A stretch of 64,000 nt of DNA from DASSFZ01 sp035292585 (GCA_035292585.1 DATDPU010000091.1:3538-67537), one strand, 5' to 3'; shown: positions 35,284 through 44,022, numbered from the stretch's first letter. Numbers and translations are program-made. The notes: a model not told the origin generated them from the sequence alone.

Positions 35284-35792
35284 TACCCGCTCACCCCAAA
35301 GGCTACGCGCTTCAAATCGTTCAACAGTTTCAGGCGCCGCTCATCTTTCGCGCTAAACGTCAAGCGACGCCGCGTCTCGCCGAGCAGCGTGAATTGAATG
35401 CGCAAACATTCCTCGGGCGCCAGGTTCGGCGCGCGTTCCGGCCACTCGATCAGGCAGACCGCATCGCCGTCGAACAAATCGCTCAAGCCCAGATAGCGCG
35501 CCTCGTCCTCCGACTCAACCCGATACAGGTCGATATGATACAGCACCGCGCCATCGGTGGCGCGCCGCAGTTCGTGGATCAGCGTGAAGGTCGGGCTGGT
35601 CACGTCATCGACTGCGCCCCAACCCTTGCCCACACCCTGCGCCAGGCACGTTTTGCCCGCGCCCAACGCGCCTTGCAGACAAACGATATCGCCGGGCTGA
35701 AGCAACGCGCCCAGCCGCTCGCCGATACGCGCCGTTTGAGCCGGACTCCCGCTGGTGAATTCTACGATATCGGGGCTGAGAATAGGTGTCAT
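35283..35792 (-). CDS. tsaE: tRNA threonylcarbamoyladenosine biosynthesis ATPase TsaE
   Basis: 169 residues from the ATG at 35792. Walker A is LQGALGAGKTCLAQGVGKG, followed by VTSPTFTLIHEL and LYHIDLYRVESEDEARYLGL, all typical of TsaE/YjeE. It supplies the ATPase cycle of the t6A complex. A 132-base repeat-filled spacer separates it from tsaB. The reading frame upstream of the chosen ATG runs into the promoter region and is discarded. Confidence 0.95.
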   Translation of the reverse strand: MTPILSPDIVEFTSGSPAQTARIGERLGALLQPGDIVCLQGALGAGKTCLAQGVGKGWGAVDDVTSPTFTLIHELRRATDGAVLYHIDLYRVESEDEARYLGLSDLFDGDAVCLIEWPERAPNLAPEECLRIQFTLLGETRRRLTFSAKDERRLKLLNDLKRVAFGVSG

Positions 35793-35825
35793 CGAGTTCG
35801 AGGGAAGTACAACCGGTTTAAGGCG

Positions 35826-35853
35826 ATTATACAACCGCAGCCGAGCGGCGCAA
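35826..35853 (-). promoter_or_regulatory. Candidate sigma-70 promoter for tsaE-tsaB-rimI
   Basis: On the minus strand TTGCGC (35853-35848) and TATAAT (35831-35826) are separated by 16 bases, about 34 bases upstream of the tsaE ATG. The -10 box is perfect; the -35 box is weak. Confidence 0.5.
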
Positions 35854-35991
35854 AGTTTACCGTGGGATCGGCTCGCGCCCGACGCCGATCGGCTCGACCA
35901 CCCCAGAACGACCGCCCAGTTTGAATCAACTATGCAAATCACCCAATCCATGATACACTTTTAACCGCCGAGTGCCTGGAATTATATCCAC

Positions 35992-36726
35992 ATGCGTTGT
36001 CTTGTACTGTCTGACATTCACGCCAACCTCGCTGCGCTCGAAGCCGTCCTCGCCGATGCGGGCCGCTTCGACTTCATTTGGTGCCTGGGTGACGTGATCG
36101 GTTACGGCCCCGATCCCAACGAGTCTGTCGCCTGCCTGCGCGAGTTCCCCCACCTCTGCCTGGCCGGCAACCACGACTGGGCCGCGCTGGGCAAACTCGA
36201 TCTGCGCGGCTTCAACACCGATGCGCGCCTGTCCGCCGAGTGGACGCAAAAGCATCTCGACCCGGCGGCGCGCGCTTACCTGCAAGCCCTTCCGCCCTCG
36301 TGCGTCGAGTCGGGTTACACGTTAGCCCACGGCAGCCCGCGCCAGCCCATCTGGGAATACATCCTCGATCCGCTGACCGCCGAGCACAACTTCAACGCCT
36401 TCGCCACCACCGTCTGCCTCGTCGGACACACGCACATCCCGGCGCTGTTCGTGCTGCCGGACCCCGACGACGCGCAGGGCGTCGAGCCGCACCAACCCGA
36501 ATGGAACTGCCCGATCCACTTGAACAGCGGACGCTGGATTGTCAACCCAGGCAGCGTCGGCCAGCCGCGCGATGGCAACCCCGACGCATCCTATGCCCTG
36601 CTCGATCTCGAGCACAACACCTGGGAGTATCGGCGTATCCGCTACCCGGTTCACGAGACGCAGCGCCGGATGCGCGAGCAGGGCTTCCCGGCGCGCCTGA
36701 TCGACCGACTGGCGCAAGGCCATTGA
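35992..36726 (+). CDS. Metallophosphoesterase (YfcE/MJ0936-like)
   Basis: 244 residues. The calcineurin-like metal motifs are all present: LSDIHANLAALEAV (D-x-H), IWCLGDVIGYGPDP (G-D-x-x-x-x-G), CLAGNHDWAAL (G-N-H-D), YTLAHGSPRQPIW, and CLVGHTHIPALF (G-H-T-H). These bind two metals for phosphodiester or phosphomonoester cleavage. It is the first gene of the plus-strand block, divergent from tsaE. The substrate is unknown. Confidence 0.92.
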   Translation: MRCLVLSDIHANLAALEAVLADAGRFDFIWCLGDVIGYGPDPNESVACLREFPHLCLAGNHDWAALGKLDLRGFNTDARLSAEWTQKHLDPAARAYLQALPPSCVESGYTLAHGSPRQPIWEYILDPLTAEHNFNAFATTVCLVGHTHIPALFVLPDPDDAQGVEPHQPEWNCPIHLNSGRWIVNPGSVGQPRDGNPDASYALLDLEHNTWEYRRIRYPVHETQRRMREQGFPARLIDRLAQGH

Positions 36727-36873
36727 TCGAGTCGTACCGCGCCGCATGACAGAAGCCGATTCCGACTCGTACCCACCCTCGATAAAGGCCCAACCGTCGT
36801 CTCGCTCTGCAGGCAGCTGCCGCTGACCCATTGCCGGGTAGAGTGGCAAGTTTTGTTTAATCGGGAGGAACCT

Positions 36874-38211
36874 TTGAAACTGGCAACCATTATCCTGGCC
36901 GCCGGGCAAGGCACCCGGATGAAGTCGGCGCTTCCCAAAGTGCTGCACCCGATCGCCGGGCGACCGATGATCGCCTACGTCATCGACACCGCCCTCGCTC
37001 TCGGCGACGCGCATCCGACGCTCGTCGTCGGTTATCGCGCCGACCAGGTTCGCACCACGCTCGGCGACCGGGTGGGCTACGTGGAGCAAGTGGACCAGCT
37101 CGGCACCGGGCACGCCGTGGTGCAGGCGCGCGGCGCGCTCGAAGGCCGGAGCGATGTGGTGCTCGTGCTGTACGGCGACACGCCGTTCGTCACGGTCGAC
37201 ACGCTGCGCGCCATGCTCGACGATCACGCCCGCGCCGACGCGACGATCACGCTGCTCACCTTCCGCCCACCCGATCCGTTGCGCTACGGCCGCATCATCC
37301 GCAGCGGTTCCGGGCGCGTGGTCAACATTGTCGAGTACAAAGAAGCCACGCCGGAGCAGCGCTCCATCCGCGAGGTCAACTCCGGCATCTTGTGCTTCAA
37401 CGCCGCGTGGTTATGGCCGCACCTGGATCAGCTCCAGCCCAAGCACGGCCACGGCGAATACTACCTGACCGATCTCGTCGCCCTGGCCGCGTCGGAAGTC
37501 CGCGTCATCGCCACGCGCGAAGCGACGCCCGAAGAAGTGGCCGGCATCGACGATCGCGCCCGGCTGGCCTGGGCCGAGCAGCTGCTGCGCGCGCGCATCC
37601 ACGCGCGGCTGATGTTGTCCGGCGTCACGCTGATCGACCCGGCGACGACGTATATCAGCGCCGAGGCCGAGATCGAACCCGATACCACGCTGTACCCCGG
37701 CACGCACGTCGAAGGCAAGACGCGCATCGGGCGCGGCTGCCGCATCGGGCCAAACACGATTGTGCGCGAGAGCGTGATCGGCGCGGGCTGCATCGTCGAA
37801 GCCTCGGTCGTCGAGCACGCTGTGCTGGAGGAGCAGGTTCGCGTCGGCCCATTCGCCCATCTGCGCAAAGGCGCGTACCTGGAGCGCGACGTCGAACTGG
37901 GCAACTTCGCCGAAGTCAAGAACAGCCGGCTCGGCGCGGGCGCCAAGCAGCATCACTTCTCCTACCTGGGCGATGCCACGCTCGGGCCGAAAGTGAACAT
38001 CGGCGCAGGGACGATCACCTGCAACTACGACGGCGTGAGCAAACACCCCACCGAGATCGGCGCCGGCGCGTTCATCGGCAGTGACACCATGCTTATCGCG
38101 CCCATTCGGGTCGGCGCGGGCGCTAAGACCGGCGCGGGTTCGGTGGTGACCCACGATGTTCCGGAGGGTGAAGTGGTTTACGGCGTCCCGGCGCGCCCGA
38201 AACCGCGGTAA
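36874..38211 (+). CDS. glmU: Bifunctional UDP-N-acetylglucosamine pyrophosphorylase/glucosamine-1-phosphate acetyltransferase
   Basis: 445 residues from a TTG at 36874, preceded by GGGAGGAA; an in-frame TTG at 36853 would put that ribosome site inside the protein. The N-terminal uridyltransferase starts LATIILAAGQGTRMKSALPKVLHPIAG, with LVLYGDTPF for metal and sugar binding. The C-terminal left-handed beta-helix shows hexapeptide repeats (IGRGCRIGPNTIVRESVIGAG) and ends with NIGAGTITCNYDG, the acetyltransferase site. It makes UDP-GlcNAc for peptidoglycan and probably for the polysaccharide cluster. Confidence 0.95.
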   Translation: MKLATIILAAGQGTRMKSALPKVLHPIAGRPMIAYVIDTALALGDAHPTLVVGYRADQVRTTLGDRVGYVEQVDQLGTGHAVVQARGALEGRSDVVLVLYGDTPFVTVDTLRAMLDDHARADATITLLTFRPPDPLRYGRIIRSGSGRVVNIVEYKEATPEQRSIREVNSGILCFNAAWLWPHLDQLQPKHGHGEYYLTDLVALAASEVRVIATREATPEEVAGIDDRARLAWAEQLLRARIHARLMLSGVTLIDPATTYISAEAEIEPDTTLYPGTHVEGKTRIGRGCRIGPNTIVRESVIGAGCIVEASVVEHAVLEEQVRVGPFAHLRKGAYLERDVELGNFAEVKNSRLGAGAKQHHFSYLGDATLGPKVNIGAGTITCNYDGVSKHPTEIGAGAFIGSDTMLIAPIRVGAGAKTGAGSVVTHDVPEGEVVYGVPARPKPR

Positions 38212-38292
38212 CCTTTTAGGGCTCTATCAGATCGAACGGGAATAGGATACGGACACCTGCACCCACCTGCGGTTTTCGCAGGCGCGGTGTGA

Positions 38293-38345
38293 ACGCGGAC
38301 GAACACTGATTTACAATCTTTTCCGTGCGATCCGTGTTTGTCCGT
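38293..38345. repeat. Inverted ACGGAC/ATCCGTG repeat
   Basis: This lies in the 313-base gene-free spacer between glmU and the CNNM/CBS gene. CGCGGACGAACACTGATT (38293-38310) forms an imperfect inverted pair with GATCCGTGTTTGTCCGTG (38328-38345). The words resemble the repeats that flank the GxxExxY gene near 61,400-61,910. Confidence 0.65.
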
Positions 38346-38420
38346 GCCCCATTTCCCGGCGCAGCCGAAACAGCGATAACATTCTGTACCCAGCGCGGGA
38401 ACAATCTGCGGTTGCTCACC

Positions 38421-38477
38421 GCCCGCGTCCGCGCAGTCGAGCAGACTAGACGCCCGCGTGGACGCGGGCTTGGAGCA
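38421..38477. repeat. REPIN-like paired hairpin, GCCCGCG family
   Basis: GCCCGCGTCC at 38421-38430 is the reverse complement of GGACGCGGGC at 38460-38469. The second copy is also a local hairpin (GCCCGCGT-GG-ACGCGGGC, 38452-38469) followed by TTGGAGCA. The same hairpin with the same trailing word recurs at 58510-58535. Confidence 0.75.
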
Positions 38478-38524
38478 GCAAAAACGCAACTTGTGACTGC
38501 GCACAGTCTATTCATCAAGCCAGC

Positions 38525-39889
38525 ATGAACCTTCAACCCACAAGTGAACTGATTCTCCTGGCCGTCTTGATCGCGCTGAACGCTTTCTTCGCCGCGTCGG
38601 AGATTGCGGTGATCAGCGTGCCCAAGTTGCGCCTGAAGCAACTGATCGAAGAGGGCAATAAGACGGCCGAAGTCCTGTTCCGCCTGGCCGACGATTCCAG
38701 TCGCTTCCTCGCGACCATCCAGGTCGGCATCACGCTGATGGGCTTCTTCGCCTCGGCCACCGCCGCCGTCAGCTTATCGGGTGAGCTGGCCCGGTCGATC
38801 GCCGCCTTGCCGTTCGAGGGGATCGCGACGTCAGCGCCGACGATCGCCATCATTCTCATCACGCTCCTGTTGACGATCATCACGCTGGTCTTGGGCGAAC
38901 TCGTGCCCAAGTCGGTCGCGTTGGCGCACAGCGAGCGCATCGCGCTGTTCGTCGCGCGCCCGATCGACTTTCTGGCGCGTTTGGGCAGCCCGCTGGTGCG
39001 CTTCCTGGTGTGGGCCACCAACCTGATCGCCCGGCCTTTCGGCGGCAAGCCGCGCCGGGGCATGCCGGTGATCACCGAAGAAGAAATCAAGACGATGGTC
39101 GACGCCGGGCAGGAGGGCGGTGTGCTCGAAGAAGACGAGAAGGCGATGATCTACTCCGTTTTCGAGATCGGCGACACCCTGGCGCGCGAAGTGATGGTGC
39201 CGCGCATTGACATGGTCGCGCTCGACGCCGGCGCGCCGCTGCTGGAAGCCGCCGATGCGGCGATCAACTCCGGGCACTCGCGCATTCCCGTCTACGAAGA
39301 AACCGTCGATCACATCGTCGGCATCCTGCACGCCAAAGACCTGCTGCGCGTGCTGCGCCAGCAGGGCCGGGCGGGCAGCGATAGCGTGCCCTTGCGCGAT
39401 CTGGCCCGGCCCGCCTACTTCGTGCCCGAGACGAAAAAGGTGGACGAGCTGTTGAACGAACTGCAACAGCGCCGCGTCCATATGGCCGTCGTCATCGACG
39501 AGTATGGGGGCACCGCCGGGCTGGTGACGATCGAAGACATCCTCGAAGAGATCGTCGGCGAGATTCGAGACGAGTACGACGAGTCGGAGGAGCCGCTGGC
39601 CAAGGCGCTGGGCGAGAACGAGTACGAGCTCGATTCGCGTATGCTGATCGACGACGTGAACGAGCTGCTCGATGTACAGCTCTCGGACGAGGAAAGCGAC
39701 ACGCTGGGCGGCTTCATCTACCATCAGCTGGGCCGGGTGCCGGCGCCGGGTGAAGCGGTCGAAGTCGAGGGTCTGCACTTGCAGGTCGTCAACGTTCAGA
39801 ATCGGCGCATCGGCAAGATCCGCGCCCGCCGTGAAACACCTCTGCCGTCGCCCAGCGGGTCATCCGGCGAAAACAACGGGAGTTCCTGA
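38525..39889 (+). CDS. CNNM/CBS-domain membrane protein (hemolysin C/CorC family)
   Basis: 454 residues. The N-terminal DUF21/CNNM domain has LILLAVLIALNAFFAASEIAVISV and further spans including TIAIILITLLLTIITLVLGELVPKS. A linker with GVLEEDEKAMIYSVFEIGDTLAREVMVPR leads into two CBS motifs and a C-terminal CorC_HlyC transporter-associated domain (YELDSRMLIDDVNELL). Family members are linked to magnesium or cobalt efflux. It stands alone in its spacer context, so it may have its own promoter. Confidence 0.92.
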   Translation: MNLQPTSELILLAVLIALNAFFAASEIAVISVPKLRLKQLIEEGNKTAEVLFRLADDSSRFLATIQVGITLMGFFASATAAVSLSGELARSIAALPFEGIATSAPTIAIILITLLLTIITLVLGELVPKSVALAHSERIALFVARPIDFLARLGSPLVRFLVWATNLIARPFGGKPRRGMPVITEEEIKTMVDAGQEGGVLEEDEKAMIYSVFEIGDTLAREVMVPRIDMVALDAGAPLLEAADAAINSGHSRIPVYEETVDHIVGILHAKDLLRVLRQQGRAGSDSVPLRDLARPAYFVPETKKVDELLNELQQRRVHMAVVIDEYGGTAGLVTIEDILEEIVGEIRDEYDESEEPLAKALGENEYELDSRMLIDDVNELLDVQLSDEESDTLGGFIYHQLGRVPAPGEAVEVEGLHLQVVNVQNRRIGKIRARRETPLPSPSGSSGENNGSS

Positions 39890-39983
39890 TCCAGAAACCC
39901 GGTTTCTTCAGCCTGAAACTTGGTATAATCAAACCGGTCAGACCTGCCAGGTCTCAAAAGTCCACCGCGCTCAGTTCGGCGTG

Positions 39984-40049
39984 GGTCTCCTGACCCCGCC
40001 GGATGCAGGCCAAAGGTGTCCCCAGAGCATGGTCAGGAGACCATGCTCT
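39984..40049 (+). repeat. REPIN-like element in the recO leader with two alternative hairpins
   Basis: GGTCTCCTGACC (39984-39995) is the exact reverse complement of GGTCAGGAGACC (40031-40042). The second copy also sits inside a perfect 11-base local stem, AGAGCATGGTC-agga-GACCATGCTCT (40024-40049). A TATAAT box lies upstream at 39924-39929 without a good -35 partner. The recO start is 19 bases downstream of the local stem. Confidence 0.7.
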
Positions 40050-40067
40050 ATCCAATAAAAGGCAACC

Positions 40068-40862
40068 ATGCCCGATCGTCAACGTCTGTATCGAACCGAA
40101 GCGATTGTCTTGCGCCGTTCTGATCTCGGCGAGGCCGACCGCCTGCTGACGCTGCTCACGCCGGAGCGCGGCAAGTTGCGCGTGATCGCCAAGGGCGCGC
40201 GCAAGATCGCCAGCCGCAAAAGCGGCCACGTCGAGCTGTTCAACCGCGTCAACTTCCTGGTCGCGCGCGGCCGCGGCGAGTTCGACATCATCTCGCAGGC
40301 CGAGACGATCGAGCCATTCCGCGCGCTGCGCGAAGATTTGCTGCGTTCGACTTACGCGCACTACGCCGCCGAACTGCTCGATCGCTTCGCCGAGGAAGGC
40401 ACACCCCAACCCGAACTGTTCGACCTGCTCGCCGATGCGCTGGGCTGGCTCGCGCACTCGCCTAATCTGGCGCTGACCGCGCGCTACTTTGAATTGAGGT
40501 TGCTGACGCTGACCGGCTTTCAGCCGCAGGTCTTCCACTGCGTCGCCGGCGGCGAGCCGCTCGACGAAGTCCAAAGCGATGAAATGTACGGCTGGAGTCC
40601 GGGCGAAGGCGGCGCGCTCTGCCCGCGCCACGCCTTGGGCCGCACCGACATCGGCCGTCTCTCGCTCGGCGCGCTCAAGGTGCTGCGCCACGCCATGCGC
40701 AACGACTATCACGCCTTCAGCGCGCTCCAGGTCCGCGAATCGGTCGCCGCCGAGATCGAGCGCGCGCTGCAACGCTACCTGACCTACGTGCTGGAGCGCA
40801 AGGTGAAATCGATCGAGTTCATCAACCTGTTGCGCCGCGAATCAGTCGGCAGTAGTCAGTAA
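40068..40862 (+). CDS. recO: DNA repair protein RecO
   Basis: 264 residues. The N-terminal OB-fold reads LYRTEAIVLRRSDLGEADRLLTLLTPERGKLRVIAKGARK, the RecO signature. The C-terminal part is the usual helical domain, ending in a helix with VKSIEFINLLRRE. The cysteines for a zinc site are reduced (FHCVAGG and GALCPRHALG retain two or three). RecO loads RecA through RecF/RecR in recombinational repair. The last codons and the TAA stop are formed by the first unit of a heptamer repeat array. Confidence 0.93.
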   Translation: MPDRQRLYRTEAIVLRRSDLGEADRLLTLLTPERGKLRVIAKGARKIASRKSGHVELFNRVNFLVARGRGEFDIISQAETIEPFRALREDLLRSTYAHYAAELLDRFAEEGTPQPELFDLLADALGWLAHSPNLALTARYFELRLLTLTGFQPQVFHCVAGGEPLDEVQSDEMYGWSPGEGGALCPRHALGRTDIGRLSLGALKVLRHAMRNDYHAFSALQVRESVAAEIERALQRYLTYVLERKVKSIEFINLLRRESVGSSQ

Positions 40863-40944
40863 CCAGTAAGCAGTGAGCAGTAAACAGTGAGCAGTAAACA
40901 GTGTTCACCGTTCACCGCCCACTGCCCAGTGTTCACTGTTCACT
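40857..40944. repeat. Heptamer tandem array in inverted halves between recO and glyQS
   Basis: From 40857 six perfect or near-perfect seven-base units run in line (CAGTAAC, CAGTAAG, CAGTGAG, CAGTAAA, CAGTGAG, CAGTAAA) plus CAGTG. They are followed from 40903 by six units of the opposite orientation (GTTCACC twice, GCCCACT, GCCCAGT, GTTCACT twice). The array fills the spacer and contains the recO stop codon. Confidence 0.9.
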
Positions 40945-40956
40945 AAACCACTCACC

Positions 40957-43900
40957 ATGTCCCAACCCCTCTCCTTCCAACAAGTCATTCTGAAGCTCGA
41001 AGAGTTTTGGGCCAGTCGCGGTTGCCTGATCTGGCAGCCGTACAACGTGCAGGTGGGCGCGGGGACGATGAACCCGGCCACCTTCCTGCGCGTGCTCGGC
41101 CCCGAACCGTGGAACGTCGCGTATGTGGAACCATCGATCCGGCCCGACGACGGCCGCTACGGCGATAATCCCAATCGCATGCAGCAATTCCTTCAATACC
41201 AGGTCGTCCTCAAACCCGATCCAGGCAATCCGCAGGAGTTGTACCTCGACAGCTTAGCGGCCATCGGCATCGAGCGCGATAAGCACGACATTCGTTTCGT
41301 CGAGGACAACTGGGAATCGCCGGCGCTCGGCGCGTGGGGCTTGGGCTGGGAAGTCTGGCTCGACGGGCTGGAGATCACGCAGTTCACCTACTTCCAGCAG
41401 TCGGGCGGCGTCACGCTCGATCCCGTCTCGGTCGAAATCACCTACGGCCTCGAACGCATCGTCATGTTCCTGCAAGACGTGCGCAGCGTGTGGGACATCG
41501 ACTACGACGGCCAACGCACGTACGGCGATGTGTACCTGCGTTCCGAGATCGAGCACAATATCTACAACTACGAGCTGGCCGACGTCGAGCGGCTGACGCA
41601 GCTCTTTCGCCTGTACGAGGCCGAGGCGCAAGCGGCGCTGGCGCACGAGCCGCCGCTGGTGATCCCGGCGCACGACTATGTCCTCAAGTGCTCGCACACC
41701 TTCAACCTGCTCGACGCGCGCGGCGCGATCGGCGTCACCGAGCGGGCGGGGTACTTCGCCCGCATGCGCGATCTGGCGCGCCGGGTCGCCGCCGCCTACG
41801 TCGAACAACGGCAGGCGATGGAGTATCCGTGGTTGAAGAGCGAATCAACGAGTCAGCGAGAGGTAGGAGTCGTCCCTGTAGGAGTCGTCTCTGTAGGAGT
41901 CGCCTCTGTAGGAGTCGCCTCTGTAGGAGTCGTCTCCAGACGACGACTTGAGAACCAACTAACGACTACCTTCGTTTTGGAAATCGGCACTGAAGAGCTC
42001 CCCGCCGGCGATCTCACTGACGTGCTCAACCAGCTCAAGGCTGCATTCCCCGCCTTCCTCAAAACGCACAAGTTGGCTGCGGGCGAAATCCGCGATCCGC
42101 TCGGCACGCCGCGCCGCTTGGGGCTGATCGCCGCCGTCGCTTCACGCCAGCCTGATGAAGAGCTGGAGGTGAAAGGCCCGCCGCTGAAAGCCGCCTTCGA
42201 CGCAGCGGGCAGGCCGACCAAAGCCGCCGAGGGATTCGCCAAAGGCCAGGGCGTAGCAGTGCAAGACCTCGCGCCATACAGCCAGGACGAGCGCTACGTC
42301 GGCGTCAAAAAACGCAGCATTGGGCGATCAGCCATTGAAGTATTAGCTGAGAATCTCCCTTCTCTAATCTCTTCTTTACGATTCAACAAGACCATGCGCT
42401 GGAACGCCAGCAACGTCGCCTTCAGCCGGCCCATTCGCTGGATCGTCGCGCTGCTGGGTGAGCAGGTCGTGCCGTTTGAATATGCCGGCGTGATGAGCGA
42501 TCGGGTCACGCGCGGCCCGCGACCAGCCGGCTCACCCGAGGTCACGATTCGCTCGGCGGATGATTACCTCGACACGCTGCGCGCCTGGCGCATCGTCGCC
42601 GCGCCTGAAACGCGCCGCGCAACCATCCTGGATCAGATCACCACGCTGGCGAACGCGATCGACGGCGCGGCGCTTGACGATCCGATCTTGCTCGAAGAAG
42701 TCACCCACCTCGTCGAGCAACCCACCGCGCTGCGCGGCGCGTTCGAGCCGAAGTATTTGTCGCTGCCGAAAGACGTGTTGATCACCGTGATGAAGAAGCA
42801 CCAACGCTACTTCCCGGTCGTCCAGCAACCAACTAACCAACTAACCCACCACTTCATCGCAGTCCGCAACGGCGACGAACAGCGCCTCGACAGCGTGACG
42901 CGCGGCAACGAAGGCGTGTTGCGCGCGCGCTACGCCGACGCCGATTACTTTTACCGGCGCGATACGCAAAGGCAACTTGAAGCGTACTTGCCCCGGCTCG
43001 ACACGCTCACCTTCCAGGAAAAACTCGGCTCGATGCTCGATCGCGTCCGGCGCATCGAGGCGCTCACGCCCAAAATCGCGGGCATGCTCAACTTGAGCGC
43101 CGACGAATTGAAAGTCGCCCAGCGCGCGGCGCACCTGTGCAAGGCCGACCTGGTGACGCAGATGGTGATCGAGTTCACGTCGTTGCAGGGCAGCATGGGC
43201 CGCGAGTACGCCCGGCTGTCCGGCGAGAGCGCAGCCGTCGCCGACGCGATCTTCGAGCACTACCTGCCGCGCTACGCGGGCGATACGCTGCCGCAGTCGA
43301 AGGCCGGCGTGGTAGTCGGGCTGGCCGATCGGCTGGATAGCTTGGTCGGGTTGTTTGCAATCGGCCTGGCCCCGACCGGCTCCGCCGATCCCTGGGCGCT
43401 GCGCCGCGCCGCGCTGGGACTCGTCCAGGTGCTCATCGATCAACACACACCGTTCTCGCTAAGGAAAGGGTTGAAACTCGCCGCCGAAATCCAGCCGGTC
43501 AAGGTGGCCGACAAAACACTCGCTGAGGTATTCGACTTCATCGTCGGTCGTCTGCGCGCGCTGCTGCTGGACCGGGGTTACCGTTACGACGCGGTCGATG
43601 CGGTGCTGGCGGTTCGGGCCGACGATCCGCAGCGCGCGGCGAGCGAAGTGGCCGCGCTGGCGCAATGGGCGCAAGAGCCGGACTGGAATGACATCCTGGC
43701 GAACTACGCGCGCTGTGTGCGCATCACCCGCGACTTGAAAGAACCGTTGCCGCTCGATACCTCCGCCGATCCGGAACCCGCCACTGCCCGGCTGCGGAAA
43801 GCCTACGAACGCGCTGCTGCAAAAGTGAAAGCACAACCCGACGTGAATACACTGATCAGCGAGCTGCGCGGCTTGAAAGATGTCATTTTCGACTTCTTCA

Positions 43901-44019
43901 AGAGCGTCTTGGTGATGGCGGAAGATGAGACCGCGCGCCGTGCGCGCTTAGGGCTGGTGCAACACGTCGCGCGACTGAGCGAAGGGATCGTCGATTTGTC
44001 GAAGGTGGAGGGGTTCTGA
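40957..44019 (+). CDS. glyQS: Glycyl-tRNA synthetase, fused alpha and beta subunits
   Basis: 1020 residues. Residues 1 to about 295 are the alpha subunit (FQQVILKLEEFWASRGCLIWQPYNV, MNPATFLRVLGPEPW, HTFNLLDARGAIGVTERAGYF). From about residue 338 the beta subunit begins with FVLEIGTEELPAGDL and continues through MRWNASNVAFSRPIRWIVALL and the anticodon-binding end. In most bacteria these are two genes. The join (residues 303-329) is VGVVP/VGVVS/VGVAS repeats encoded by five 15-base tandem repeats. The fused form is known from chlamydiae and plant organelles. Charging of tRNA-Gly is the expected function. Confidence 0.95.
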   Translation: MSQPLSFQQVILKLEEFWASRGCLIWQPYNVQVGAGTMNPATFLRVLGPEPWNVAYVEPSIRPDDGRYGDNPNRMQQFLQYQVVLKPDPGNPQELYLDSLAAIGIERDKHDIRFVEDNWESPALGAWGLGWEVWLDGLEITQFTYFQQSGGVTLDPVSVEITYGLERIVMFLQDVRSVWDIDYDGQRTYGDVYLRSEIEHNIYNYELADVERLTQLFRLYEAEAQAALAHEPPLVIPAHDYVLKCSHTFNLLDARGAIGVTERAGYFARMRDLARRVAAAYVEQRQAMEYPWLKSESTSQREVGVVPVGVVSVGVASVGVASVGVVSRRRLENQLTTTFVLEIGTEELPAGDLTDVLNQLKAAFPAFLKTHKLAAGEIRDPLGTPRRLGLIAAVASRQPDEELEVKGPPLKAAFDAAGRPTKAAEGFAKGQGVAVQDLAPYSQDERYVGVKKRSIGRSAIEVLAENLPSLISSLRFNKTMRWNASNVAFSRPIRWIVALLGEQVVPFEYAGVMSDRVTRGPRPAGSPEVTIRSADDYLDTLRAWRIVAAPETRRATILDQITTLANAIDGAALDDPILLEEVTHLVEQPTALRGAFEPKYLSLPKDVLITVMKKHQRYFPVVQQPTNQLTHHFIAVRNGDEQRLDSVTRGNEGVLRARYADADYFYRRDTQRQLEAYLPRLDTLTFQEKLGSMLDRVRRIEALTPKIAGMLNLSADELKVAQRAAHLCKADLVTQMVIEFTSLQGSMGREYARLSGESAAVADAIFEHYLPRYAGDTLPQSKAGVVVGLADRLDSLVGLFAIGLAPTGSADPWALRRAALGLVQVLIDQHTPFSLRKGLKLAAEIQPVKVADKTLAEVFDFIVGRLRALLLDRGYRYDAVDAVLAVRADDPQRAASEVAALAQWAQEPDWNDILANYARCVRITRDLKEPLPLDTSADPEPATARLRKAYERAAAKVKAQPDVNTLISELRGLKDVIFDFFKSVLVMAEDETARRARLGLVQHVARLSEGIVDLSKVEGF
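41863..41944 (+). repeat. Five-copy 15-base tandem repeat encoding the GlyRS linker
   Basis: Units start at 41863, 41878, 41893, 41908 and 41923 with consensus GTAGGAGTCGTCTCT, ending in CCAGACGAC. The 15-base period preserves the reading frame. The last 22 bases equal the reverse complement of 35183-35204, and a close copy occurs at 56284-56307, both in non-coding DNA. Confidence 0.95.
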
Positions 44020-44022
44020 GTT

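Noticed and set aside
40857..41944. CRISPR array
   Set aside because: Units are 7 or 15 bases and contiguous, without spacers of 25-40 bases; no cas genes lie in the window.
41863..41944. Frameshift or assembly break separating glyQ from glyS
   Set aside because: The reading frame is continuous through all five 15-base repeats and both halves are complete, so a real fusion is the simpler reading; read-level confirmation is still listed as a check.
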